A stretch of 64,000 nt of DNA from assembly GCA_037178855.1 (NCBI GenBank), contig JASJZC010000006.1, forward strand, positions 62,001-126,000. Direction: 5' to 3'. The notes beneath the pieces are model-generated. The model ran no database searches. It was given only the letters and a program-made list of their open reading frames with translations, and was not told the origin of the DNA. Positions 32,633-44,013 of the stretch are shown here, piece after piece. This DNA is from Oscheius sp. JU75. Taxonomy: Eukaryota > Nematoda > Chromadorea > Rhabditida > Rhabditidae. The number at the start of each line of letters is the position of its first letter. Positions within the stretch are counted from its first letter, which is position 1. The position numbers and the translations under genes are program-made.

Positions 32633-35600
32633 CTAGCTCTTGAATAGAATCCGGAGAACATTCAGCGTTTTCCATGTCGGGGTACTTCTCATGGTTTCTT
32701 TCGTCTTTCGTGTCCTAGTGGCATTGAAGACTCGCTCCTCGTAGCTCATGATGGCCTTCTTGGCACCGTTCCAGGCATGTGGACCCTGAAAGTTGGTTCT
32801 AATCTAGTTTCTGTATGAAATGCACCTGGAGCCGGTACTGGTAAGGCAGGACAGCGTGGAAGAAGAGTTTGGTGGCCAAATTGGGAGCGTAGAAAAGCTT
32901 CCAACCGACAGAAGGATGGCACCCGATGAGGTCAGCAAGCTCATCCATGTACTCCACGTAGTAGACCTGTAAATTACGAGTTATTTAGAGGTCATGGATG
33001 TGAAACTATCTCTCAGACTCTCAGTCGCTCTGCCTCTCTGTCTCTTTGTCTCTCTCTCTCTCTCTCTCTCTCTGTTTGTCTCTCATCTCTTTTGTTCTGT
33101 TTCCATCACAGACTGTAGTTTCTAATACTATAAAATTAGCCTTGGAAACTCTGACCATTGCGTCATTAAATTTTAGGTGGTTTTATCTTCTGAATTAACT
33201 AGTATCGACCTTCTCTTATATCGCGCTGATATCGCCGATTGGCAGTATGAACTGGGTTCTAAAAAGTCATTAGATGTGGTGTACTTTGGTGTTAGGAAGG
33301 CTTTTGACACAGTATTGCTATCGTCCCTGGGGAGCTCAAAGACAGTTATATCCTCTGATACCTTTGAATTTTGCCCGGTTTCTATTCCCTTCTGTCAGCC
33401 TGTACTGGTCCTTCTCTCTCACTTCGCCCTGTTCGCATTTTCCGCGCCAGTCGAGCTGCCATGGCAGAAGCAACGTTCTCCCAAAGAAGGTATCTCCCGA
33501 ACTGACTTGACTTGCCAACAATTAGTGTGCGCACAAAATAGTGCACACTAATTGGCAATATTGGCTTCAGACAGACAGACAGACAGACAGAGACGCGAGG
33601 AAATTTTATACTAGATTGGGTTGGCATATAAGTCTTTTCGCTTTTTGTAAACGTGTCCTTTGTCTTGTTTGCAACAATGACCGAGCTGTTGATATAGCAC
33701 TTCGTGTAGCTCACTCAGTCCTCTACAACCACCATGCAAGACATCACTTCTTTTCTTCTTGTACTCTATTCTCTGTTCGTCTTGATCCGGACTATTGATG
33801 ACTGGCCACCCTACGATCTGCGACATGAGTTCCTCAAAGGCACGAATGGAGCCCAAACGGCGGCTGATATCAACGATTTTTATGGCCAAGGGATGGCGTC
33901 TACGAGGGTATGCCAGTTGTGGCTCTATCGCTTTCGGACTGGGGACAAAAGTGTCGAAGATGAGCCAAGGTCAACTTTTGATGAATCGAAGCTGCTGCAG
34001 CTCGTGAATGAGAACAATCGGCAGACTACCCGTGAACTAGCAGAGGCACTGTCTGTCAGTCATGCTGCAGTGGAACACCATTTGAAGCAATTGGGATTTA
34101 TGAAGAAACTGGGCACTTGGTTGCCGCATGACCTCAGTGACACCCAGAAGTGGCAGCGCATGTCCGTCGCCCATTCTCTCCTATCCAGGTATGAGAGGAA
34201 ATCCTTTTTACCATGCCTGGTGATGGGAAATGAGAAGTGGGTAACGTAGGTAAACTTCCAAAGGAAGCGTCAATGAGTGGGTCCAGGGCAGGCACCAAGT
34301 CCTGATGTGAACCCGATACTCATTAAAGAAGATTATGCTCTGTGTTTCCTGGGATATCGAAGGAGTGGTGCACTGGGAACTGCTGGATGCTGGAACTACC
34401 CTTACGGCCGCCATTTATAGCCAGCAACTTGAAAAGGTTGCCGTTGCACTTCGTCAGAAACGACCGCTGAAGTCGAAGGTCATCCTGCAGATGGACAACA
34501 CGCGCCCCCATGTTGCAAAACTCACTCGCTCCAAGATCCACGACCTGGGTTGGGAGATTTTACCCCATCCTCCATACAGCCCGGACCTTGCCCCTTCCGA
34601 CTATTATCTGTTCCGGACCCTCAACAACGAGATTGGAGGACAACAGTTCGATTCCGACGGCGCACTCAAAATCTGGTTGACAAACTTCTTCGCGTCGAAA
34701 CCCAAGGCGTTCTACGAGTGTGGCATCCGTAAGCTACCCGTGAAATGGGCAGACGTGGTACATCATAATGGTAATTACAACGAATGAAAAAGTTGTTTGG
34801 AAGTCAATAAATTTTGGCATTTGAAAAAGCGAAAAGACTTATATGCCAACCCAATAGATTGCTGAAAACAAGACATATGTTTTGCATCTGTGTTCTAAAA
34901 ACCTCAAGCATCTGTATCATGTAAATGGTTTTCTCATCCAGAGTAGAGTTTCTGTACGCGACTTAGGAATACGTTATGATAGTTCGTTATCATTCAGACC
35001 TCAGTATGATCATATGGTTTAATCTACTAATATAACTATGTTTAGAATATTCAGAATATTTCTAACCAATGATCCAAAATTGCTAACTAAGCTCTTCGTT
35101 ACTTATGTCAGATTAAGGTTAGAATTTGGTTCTTCAGTTTGGAGCCCTCATCTGAAAAAAAAATGTAAACGCAACAGAAAAAGCCCAGAGAGACTTTTCA
35201 CGAATCCTTAAAGAGGCTGAAAAATCATCATGGTGCGTCATATAGAGATATGCCAAGTTATGATTCTCTCCTATGTAGCTTAAAACTTTGCCCTCTTCAG
35301 ACTAGAAGACTTGTCAATGACCTCCTTTTTGCTCGAAGAATACTTTTGGGTGTAAGTCATACTCTATTATCTGATCTGTTCATCTTATTATAAATGGACG
35401 TACATCACAGTTCAAACTTTTATCTAAAGGATTCTCAGTTAGGTCCACTTCAAAATACAGGTATTCCTGTATTTACAGAGCATCACGGCTGATAATTCGA
35501 GAATGATAGTTTTTTGAGGATAGTTTCAGAGCGTGCTGACCTAGTCCAGTACGCACTCCTCCATTCAGAAGATTTATCAAGGACAATCAGGGATTAAGAA

Positions 35601-37744
35601 GACCTTCCTGTGATATCTCCAATTCTCTAACCATCCACTTTAGCATGGTTCACAGGCAATTCTAGGTTAATATATAGACCCTGTCCCACGTAGAAAAGGT
35701 GGAGCGCAGCTCTGAAGGGTAAACGTAAAGAAGACCAACATCACGTATGTCGACAAATTCATAGCGCACCTACTGCGGCCCTTTCCCCATCATATTGTAT
35801 ATAACCAATGTTTGATCCATCTGGACTAATGAATAAACTATTCTATCTCTATATCATTGTCTCTTCGTCTCTCAGTCTCACTATCCTTCTTACCTGAATA
35901 GTGTGTCTCCGACTAGTAACGAACTCCTTGCTCATAGTATTTCTTTTCTTCTTGAGATTCTTGTGCATCTGCTCCAGAGACGGTAGCTTGACATAGCCCT
36001 AGAAAATCTCAAGATATCAAAAAAACATATCAAACCACCTTCAAGGCTCCCACAAAAAGACGAGCCTGCATTTCGGAGATCGGCATAATGGAGCCAGTAG
36101 GCTGGATGAGACCAATGACGGCGAGAGAGTTCTGAAAATTCGGGTCTTGAGCCGAAAGATGCCGTATACCTGAGGAGATAAAGCTGGAGGGTACATGTAC
36201 TGATAGAGATCGACATGGTTCTCTTTCACCGGAATCAAATTTCCGTCCTCAATCGTCGGAAAACCGAAAGAGAAGCCCGTGGCAAAGATAACTGTATCAA
36301 CACGATCGACTTCCGTCAGGTCGTCGAAAATCACACCATGTTCTGTGAACTTGGATAGATTTGGCTTAATGACCACAGTGCCCGAGATGATACGGTTGGG
36401 TAGCTCATCATTGATCGTCACATGGGCTGCGAGGACCCGATGACTGGGACGGAGACCGAAACGACCGTGGTCGAAGCGAGCCTCGAGTTTGCGCTCCATT
36501 CCCCAGTTCTGGAAGCTCCATGGCAGCCATTTCTTGCAACTGAACATGAGACGGGTTAGATAGGCAAGGTCAGCCGGTTCACCGCCATCCCAGACTCTGT
36601 TCATGACCCAGGACCCGGAACGGGTTGACAGATAGACCTATAAAGAATGAGTTGATGGACTGTCTCTGTTATCTCTCACCTTTCTACATATTTTGCTCAA
36701 TTCCACAGCAATGTCGGCTCCACTATTCCCAATGCCGATGACCACCACAGTCTGGTCTTCGAATCCCTTATGATCTTTGTAGTCGTGACTATGCATAATC
36801 TGCCCCTGGAAGTCCGCCTGACCGGCAAACGGACTCGGCCAATAGGGCTCAGTATGATGTCCTGTGCAGACCATGACCCCATGGAAAATTTCTACGGCAG
36901 TGTTGTTGGTCAACTGATCGAGCCATTCGACTGCCCACTGACCCGTTTCAGCAAACCTCTCTGTTCTTCTGATTGAGAGAACCTCGTGCCGGAAACGGAT
37001 GTGCTTATGGAGGTCGAAGCTAAAATTCTGGGTTGTTTTGAAAAACTAGGAAACAAACTTTTTGGCGTAAGAGCGAAAGTACTTTAGGAGTTCACTGTTG
37101 TGCATAAAGTTTGGGGCATCGGGAGGAGGAGGGAAGTCACTGTAGGCTGTCATTTCTTTGGATGTATTGATGACTGTCGTCTTCATGACTGTTCCTTCTC
37201 CTGAAAGAGTGGTCTCTCTCTTTGTCTCTCCATCTATCTCTTTCCCTCTTTTTATGTCTCACTGTCTCTTTGTCTCTGTCTTTACTGTCTTTTTATCTTT
37301 CTGTCTCTCTGCCTCACTATTTTCTCCAACTATAGTCTCCCAAATTTGCCTGAATCCCAAGTGTAATTTGCCGCCTTTTTGATCGCCCTTCGTATCACTT
37401 ATCACTGGGCAACTGATTGCCCTTGTCCGCCAATTTCCTGCTTCTCTGGTAGGTCTAGCTGCCCCCCTGAGAGCGAACGACACGAGAAACCGGCTCATTG
37501 CGACAACGTGACAAAAAAGTTGATGCCATGATGTAAGTTAGGATTTCCCCAATAGGTAAGAAGTGTGCGACTCACCGGGACAGGGGTTTGGCTTGTAGCG
37601 CCAAAGCCCTCCAATGTCGCCAGATTTCTCGAAGCAGACCACCTCAAAACCATCTTCTAGAGCAGTCTTGATGGCTGGCAAACCGCTGGCTCCGGCTCCA
37701 ATCACGGCTATTCGCTTCTTCACAACTGGTTCTTTCTCAAGCAT
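32633..37744 (-). CDS. Flavin-containing monooxygenase (FMO)
   Basis: NADPH-dependent oxygenation of soft nucleophiles (N and S). Exons 37744-37576, 37200-37059, 37019-36680, 36637-36170, 36131-36039, 35998-35894, 32966-32826, 32785-32633; phases agree; 536 residues, the family's usual size. FAD site [14 protein letters not shown] and [13 protein letters not shown] near the N terminus; NADPH site [17 protein letters not shown] about residue 200; [29 protein letters not shown]. All motifs are intact. The start follows TTTTCCAGT, a likely trans-splice site. The sixth intron (32967-35893) is 2.9 kb and filled with transposon sequence; the rest are short. No C-terminal membrane anchor stands out. 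Confidence 0.93.
33175..33330 (+). repeat. LINE reverse transcriptase fragment
   Basis: Plus frame reads [25 protein letters not shown], matching the DVVYLDFSKAFDTV block of non-LTR reverse transcriptases. The aspartate of that block is glycine here. Lies inside the FMO intron, 5' of the mariner element. Confidence 0.7.
33521..33556. repeat. Palindrome with 12-base perfect arms
   Basis: CAATTAGTGTGC and GCACACTAATTG separated by 12 bases, in the FMO intron. Confidence 0.7.
33616..34854 (+). mobile_element. Mariner element, inactive, with intact terminal inverted repeats
   Basis: Tc1/mariner DNA transposon of 1239 bases. The ends TTGGGTTGGCATATAAGTC and its inverted copy agree over about 30 bases. 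TAGA stands on both flanks, consistent with insertion at TA. The transposase inside is broken. It lies in the sixth FMO intron beside LINE fragments, so the insertion does not touch FMO coding sequence. Confidence 0.9.
33734..34787 (+). pseudogene. Mariner transposase pseudogene
   Basis: The first block (to 34249) has the helix-turn-helix DNA-binding region with [36 protein letters not shown] and [17 protein letters not shown]. In-frame TAG follows at once and TGA a little later, then a frame change before 34335, after which the frame [17 protein letters not shown] runs to 34787 with MDNTRPHVA and [13 protein letters not shown]. Of the DD34D triad, the second and third aspartates are present, but the first (normally D in DEKW) is N. 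It is inactive on at least three counts. Confidence 0.9.
34870..35860 (+). repeat. LINE 3' part, decayed
   Basis: Reading with frame changes gives [57 protein letters not shown], the thumb and C-terminal region of a CR1/jockey-like reverse transcriptase. The segment 35720-35860 is its 3' untranslated end; a copy of this end closes the window at 63940-64000. Confidence 0.75.
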
Positions 37745-39599
37745 ACTGGAAAATACGAAAAGTGTTGACAAGGGTAAAGAATTGAGGAAAAGGGTGAAGA
37801 CTACAGGAAGAGGAAGAACTGGATACCACTGTGTGTTCAAATTAGGCGGAAAATTTGCGCGTCTCTGAAGTGAAAACGAGTTTTCTCGAAAAGTTCTCTG
37901 GGAAATATCTCAGGAGGGAGAGACAGAGAGACAGAGAGAGTTGGTGGGAACGTTGAACTGATCACACTAATCTCAGCCGCGCAATGGATCGACTGTTCGC
38001 AAGGCCCCCCGATTGGCAAACCCGATTCGACTAGAGCAAAAATTAACGCTTGTGGCACGTAGAGAGGAAAGGAAGCAGGAAACAGGCGTGTAAAATTGAG
38101 ACAAGGACACGAAATCGCGACCGAAATTGAGACGCAAAGACAGTCAAATGGTAATTAAACTGTTTAACGATTTCATTGTGGATACAACTCACAACTCAAG
38201 AAATCAGAAAAATGTGGGTCTCTTCAAGCTCCCTGGTGTTCTCTAGTGGCTGCAACAAAAACCCTCTTTCAAAGGTCGAAGAATGTTTTCACCCTCTTGA
38301 TCCTATTATAACAAGTTCCGACTCTTCTAGCCGAAAGGTGAAAAAGTGAACGAGAGAGAGAAAAAAAGGACGGAAGACAGAGGGATAGTCATTGACTGTA
38401 TTCCTAGGCTACATTTTCAGTTCCCACCTACTGCCCTTTAACTACACTCGACTGCTACCAGATATCGTACTAATCTATCGTTAATGGTCAAACAAGACCA
38501 GCATGCTCATTAAACTATCACTCCTTTTTCCAATTTCCATTTTGCGTAAAAACGGTCTTTGATGAAAGGATAATTATTTGAACTGGCCTGGAAAACTACT
38601 GTTTTGCAGGCCACGTGCGGGAAAACAAAATGGCCAAGTAACCCTGAACTTTTTGGCGAATAGACTAAAGAGAGAAAGATTTGGCGAGTGAAAGCACGTA
38701 TCGCCGGCCATTTTATAAACTATCGGACAGGCTGACGAACTTTCGAGTGGGAGGATAACGGTGTAAACGAAGGAGAGGGGGAAGGGGTGTTTATTTTGGG
38801 AAAATCTTTGAAAAAAAAAAGCGGTTTGAAGGTTGGTCTAGAAACCGATTAGGTCTGCTTTGGCTGGGTGTTATAATCGGTTAAGCGAGATTGTATTGGG
38901 AGCGGATCGGAGACACGGAGAATAATGGCGCGCTCTTCACAGGTGGGCCAAGTCCGAACCAGTCGGTATCCCACAGCCAATGCGATTGGGCAAAAGAGAG
39001 TGAGAGACTGGATGACCTTTTTTTGCAAAACGGAGAGAGGTTTTTGAGAAGAACTTAGCAGAATATGTGTGCACTTCTTGTACAGAAACAGAGATAGTGA
39101 AGTCTCTTTGCATCAGTTCCTTTAAAAAATCTTAGCACTTTAATTGGATATAGTGAGTAGACGTGAACCCTCGACTTCCTCCTTTCCGCGTAAACTAATT
39201 ATTACGACAGGACTAAAATATTATCACCTGTTCCTTTTCAAAGACAGTTTTACCTCAAACAGAACGAGGTGTTTCTCCCCATTTCGTCTCTCTGTCTCTT
39301 TACATATCTCTCTCTCTGCCTTTCTGTCTCTATCTCTCTCTCTCTGTCTCTCTTCCTATCTGTCGCTCTGTCTCTGTTTCTCTGTCTCTCTGTCTTTCTG
39401 TCCTCTGTTTCTCTCTCACTCTGAACACTTCTATGATTCAGTTCGATACTGTCTTACTTCCCCCCAAAGCGTACAATTTTATCACAATGTCAGTGATTTG
39501 GTTATCGTGTCACGTAATACTCGGTTCTTTTTCAAAACATTCCATGCCACTTAAGACTATCAGGTCACCTTCTCATATTTTCAGTTCACTAATTCCAGG
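37745..39599. other. Intergenic region
   Basis: No gene seen. An (AGAGACAG)n tract at 37918-37940, CT tracts at 39285-39420, and several short frames made of them. Confidence 0.4.
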
Positions 39600-41225
39600 A
39601 TGACTTCAGTTACCTCTGAGCTCTTGGATTACAAGATGCCTGCCATGAAGGCTCTCTGTCAGGAAGGCCAGCAAATTATTGACAGTTTTGAATTCAAGGT
39701 AAGGTTGGTATTTTTCAGAACTTTCCTTTTCAGTTAAACAATGGACTGCAAGTTTTGTGCAGTCTCTTGTCAATTATAGCCAACATCGTCTTTATCATGA
39801 AGGACTACAGAGAAATATATTTCCACAAAAATGTTAAAGTGAGTGTTTCTCTATCTGTCTCGCTGTCTTTCTGTCTCTCTCTATCACCCTGTCTTTGCAA
39901 CCACAGAAAACAAATAAGGTTGTCAGATTATCATTGCTACGATTCTGGGAGCCAATATTGGTCACAGCTTCTTCGGCGTTGTTCTACAGGTAGGTCCGGC
40001 CACGAAATATGAACAAAATAGGATAGGATACGATATTCATTTGTACGAACACAAACATTATTCACTGTGAGAAGGAGTAAAGAAAGATAGCAGAGGGTAA
40101 TAGCTATTGTCTTTTAGAAATAACTGATTTTGTAACACTCAAGGTCAAAATTGATGTACATACATAACAGTTTTTCTACTAAATTTTCACAAAACCAGTC
40201 AAGTTTATTTCAGAGCACGCATCTCTACCTCTACTTGACAGCTCAAAACGGATGTCAAGTCCTCGTCTCGCAGTACTTCTGTCTCATTCTTCGAGGACCC
40301 ATGTCCATGCTTCTGACCTCTTTCGTCCCTCTCAACGCCGCAATTGTCATCGAGAGACTGATAGCAACAAAACAGGCCGGATCATATGAGACCAAAAATA
40401 GTCTTATAGGATGCATTCTGGTCACTATTTCGGTAACTTCCCTTTTTGGTTATGCATAATGATTCGTGATTCCAGCTGCTGCTATCAGCACTTCTATGCA
40501 TGTACATTTATTCGACAGGATCATTGACTGGTTCCTGTGCTTACTGTCAGTTTTCGAATCAGATGACCGGAGCGACTGTGAGACAGATCTTCTATACGGG
40601 AATTGTGATAGAGCTGTTAACTGTTGGAGGTTTTTTGTGGGCTTGGAGACTGAACTCTTCGGGAAAGATTCGGTGAGATAGAGGGACAGTGAGACAGAGA
40701 GGCAGACAGACACAGAGAGAGAATGACACACAGAGATAGACAGAGAGACAGACAGAAAGAATCAAAAAAGCAGAGATACAAAGAGAGGGACAGAGAGAGA
40801 CAGAGCAGCAAACACGGAGAGACAAAGATCAATAATTTTGTTTCCAGAAAAGTCTTCGACATGAGAGTCACCTACCAAAACAAGGAAAACTTGTCGGTTC
40901 TGAAACTACTCCTTCCTCTGGTCCTATTCCATCTTCTCATCTTTGGACTCTTCAATCTAACAAACACTCTCCTGACATACTTCCTGAAAAGTATGACACC
41001 GATGACCATCAAAACTGCCTACTCTGCCTCTTACGTAGGCTCAAATCTTTTTTAGCAAAAAGTTCCTTTTTCTAGATCATTCCTCTTTACTGCCTCCTGT
41101 CCCCCTTTCTACTGTCTTCAATTGCTCGAAAGCAGAAAAAGACCAGACGACAGCAGATTTGGAAGATGGCCAATACTGTGGCTACCCAGGACAACTACCA
41201 TGACTATTACAATAAATTTTGGTGA
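39600..41225 (+). CDS. Serpentine chemoreceptor, class a/ab-like, tandem copy 1
   Basis: Exons 39600-39698, 39734-39838, 39927-39989, 40214-40432, 40476-40672, 40848-41034, 41076-41225; phases agree; 339 residues. Seven hydrophobic segments. Family marks: FVPLNAAIVIERLIATKQAGSYE after helix 3, KVFDMRVTYQNKENLSVLKL, FNLTNTLLTYF, and the last helix IIPLYCLLSPFLLS followed by a basic tail. Pattern fits nematode Sra/Srab receptors. The start lies one base after AATTCCAG. Introns contain (TCTCTGTC)n or (GACAGAGA)n tracts. Confidence 0.88.
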
Positions 41226-41291
41226 TTAGAAACTTTGTCTCTGTATCGGTGCAACACTGCCGTTCGACCCGAATAGTACGTTTCTCTCGCA

Positions 41292-41865
41292 ATGCTCCCA
41301 TTTTATCGACCTTGCTCCTTTTCTTCCCCCCCCTCAATTGTCTACTCTTCCAATTTCAATGTCTACGTGACCGCTCAACCCCCACCCTTCGCCGGTCATG
41401 ATGAATCTCTGGGAGTAAGGGACCACTTCTACCAACGACACGACTATACCAAGATCAAACTGAGTGGATCGGCTGTAGGAGACGAGGACGATTCGCTTAT
41501 GTTCGAGCTGTTCGTCACGCTGCACATGGAAAGTTCTCCAAGCAAATTGAGGTTGGATGGTGCAACTACAGTGAAGAAGTCTGTGATTACCACATCGGTA
41601 TTTCTGACATTGAAGCCTTGAAAGATATTCAGTGTCCACGTCTCTTCTCTCTCTCTCTCTCTCAATCGTCAGTCTATTTTTCGAATTCCTACCCACCCTC
41701 AAGGCAATTAGTCTCTGCGATTTCTTCCGTAGGCTTTCCCTTCACATGACTAAATATTTTTCAGGAATATCCAAGCACCGTGAGAAAAAAAAGTCACCTT
41801 TCAGTTTTACAAACATCGCGATAATCTGTCTCCTTCTTTTCAACTTCAACGAGCGGAAGAATTGA
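41292..41865 (+). CDS. Novel small secreted or anchored protein, member 1 of a pair
   Basis: A long plus frame holds KIKLSGSAVGDEDDSLMFEL. Removing a candidate 38-base intron near 41509-41546 leads to VGWCNYSEEVCDYHIGISDI and EALKDIQC. A later exon behind TTTTTCAG at 41764 encodes a basic segment and the hydrophobic end FTNIAIICLLLFNFNERKN. The middle matches the minus-strand gene at 43302 (GSDQNEENYDLYLL / CDFKVDIPTIDSLSVYPC), which is why it is called. Start and exact exons are uncertain. No family recognised. Confidence 0.4.
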
Positions 41866-41904
41866 ATGGATGGGTCGAGAGTTCAGGACGCTATTTCCGT
41901 CGAG

Positions 41905-43099
41905 ATGGCAGCCAACTATTCTTATATTGCTGCTTGTCAAGAAGGAGATGTTTTGTTGAAAAACACCAGCTTGAAGATAGGTTTCACCAAATGACTCAAT
42001 GATTTTTTCAGGCAGCCCTTTTCATGAATTGTTTCGTAAGCATTGCAGCAATTGTGAGCAACATTGCCTTCATTCAGTATGACCTCAAACTACTGTACTT
42101 TCACGCCAATATCAAGGTAAGTGCCAGAGAGTCAGGGAGAAATACACTTGTCTTTCTTCAGATTATAGTGATTTCTACCTTATTGCTGAATATCATTAGT
42201 AGTTTCACACTGGCTGTTCTACAGGTAACCCTGCTTCTTTCACTCCGAGCAAATTCTTTTCAGGGAACTCATTTTTACCTGTTCCTGATAAAAATAGATG
42301 GCTGTGATGTCCTAGTCTCATTATATTTCTGTGTCACCACAAGAATCATCATAGCTCTTTCCAACACACTCTTCGTTCCATTGAACGCGGCAATTGTTAT
42401 CGAAAGATGGTACGCGACTAGAAAATCCGATTCCTACGAGAAAAGTGGCCGTCTCCTGGGCATTGTTCTCATATTTTCGTCTTTTGTCTTCTCACTACTA
42501 GTTCTCTTATTTAATCTGCAAACAACACCGCTAAATATGGCCAAAATGGCATATTGTGCAGCCACAAACCCTTCAAACTCGAACGCTATCGCTGTTTCGA
42601 GTTTCATTCAGGTTACTGTGGAGATGGTCACACTGGTTCTGTATTTTGGTGTCTGGAGGCAAAATATGAAGAAGAAGTTGAGGTACAAAGCGACAGAGAG
42701 ACAGAGAGATAAATTGAATTTCAGAAAAGTCTTCAACATTAGAAGCGGATACCAACTCCAGGAAAATATCAACGTGCTGGGACTTCTCTGGCCACGTGTC
42801 CTATTCCATTTGATCATTTTCACCATCCAAAATCTGACCAACGGTCTCCTGCCATTAATTTTCGGGTGGTCAAGCCCCGTCGTTGTAAAAACTGCATTGG
42901 CTTTGGCTAATGTAAGTTCCTCCTATACTTACCACATATTTTTTGTCAGATTATCCCATTCTACTGTCTCTTCTCGCCATTCTTCTTGTCCTGGATTGGT
43001 AGGAAACAGAGAAAGGCAAGAGCGAGGAGGTTGGAAGAACTCGCACAGTCGAGACCTACTGGGCAAGATTATGAGAGTTTTTATAGGAAACATTGGTAA
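41905..43099 (+). CDS. Serpentine chemoreceptor, class a/ab-like, tandem copy 2
   Basis: Exons 41905-41980, 42016-42116, 42162-42224, 42264-42682, 42725-42911, 42950-43099; phases agree; 331 residues. Marks as in copy 1: FVPLNAAIVIERWYATRKSD, KVFNIRSGYQLQENINVLGL, IIPFYCLFSPFFLSWIGRKQ, tail YESFYRKHW. The intron that separates the fourth and fifth exons of the other two copies is absent here. At the first junction the expected donor GTAGGT reads ATAGGT, so the donor four bases on and an acceptor four bases on (CAGGCAG) are used; frame is kept. Confidence 0.88.
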
Positions 43100-43301
43100 A
43101 TAAAGATAAGGAAGACAGAGACACAGAGAGGCCGGTAGACAGGAAGCCAGAGTGACAGAAAGACAGGGAGGCAGACAGATTCTCTGCTACTCATTCCCAT
43201 ATGGCCAGTTTATCACCTAATTATGACCTCCAAAAAGCCAAGAGGTCTAATGATGCCAACTTTATTTTTCTATTAGCAGACAAACAGACAGCGGTTACAT
43301 T

Positions 43302-43611
43302 TTAAGCGTTATGATTTGGTTGTCTTGTCCCCGAACAAGGATATACACTCAGCGAATCGATGGTAGGAATGTCAACTTTGAAGTCACAGTGCTCCTGGAC
43401 AACACCCCACGTTTTCCTTTAAGCAGTAGTTTTCAAAGTGTACGAGGAGATACAGGTCGTAGTTCTCTTCATTCTGATCCGTATAGCTGGATAGTGATGC
43501 CTTCCGTGGTTGCGAAGCGATCGTCCGAATTGAGTGGAAATAGAGAGAGAGGTAGAGATCCCCACTTCGTGAAGTTGGTAAAGCAGACCAGTTTTCATTG
43601 AATTTTGTCAT
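43302..43611 (-). CDS. Novel small secreted or anchored protein, member 2 of a pair (partial)
   Basis: Minus-strand frame ending in SSYTDQNEENYDLYLL joins through a 49-base intron (GTACAC…TTGTCCAG) to EHCDFKVDIPTIDSLSVYPC and a short tail, stop at 43304-43302. The joined segment parallels the plus-strand gene at 41292 with the Cys and hydrophobic positions conserved. The N-terminal exon was not settled. The pair sits in opposite orientation on either side of receptor copy 2. Confidence 0.4.
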
Positions 43612-44013
43612 CCTTTCAAAATAGAAGATATGAGAATGAGTTGCAGGATTCCCAAGAAGGCAGAGTTTTCAAGGAAACCGAGGTGGCATGGGAATGTCGA
43701 GTTAGACATTCCGCACGACCCATACTTCCCATTGAATTGGATCTTCAAGAGGATCAAAAGTTTTATTTCCTCAACCCAGTGACGCTGCTTTTTTGCCTTC
43801 CTGGCTTTTCCTCCTGTACGCATCCTTCTCCTCCAAGCTTAATCAGAGCAGCACAAATTGGGCCGATTCAGAACTACACACAACTTCCCCGCAGCATCAT
43901 AATCCATTCTCGAATCGCTCTCACAGCAGATCTCTTCAGCAGCCGTTTCGACTCGACCAAGCATGAAACTGGCTGCTCAATAGATCTTGGATTCCTGCTG
44001 TTCGCTGCGCGAA

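Noticed and set aside
33616-34854. An active mariner transposon
   Set aside because: Two in-frame stops, a frameshift and loss of the first catalytic aspartate.
40592-40871. Minus-strand frames rich in S, L, C and V opposite the receptor intron
   Set aside because: They are translations of the (GACAGAGA)n tract; similar frames appear wherever the tract occurs (24321-24716, 25632-25879, 39285-39420, 54290-54460).
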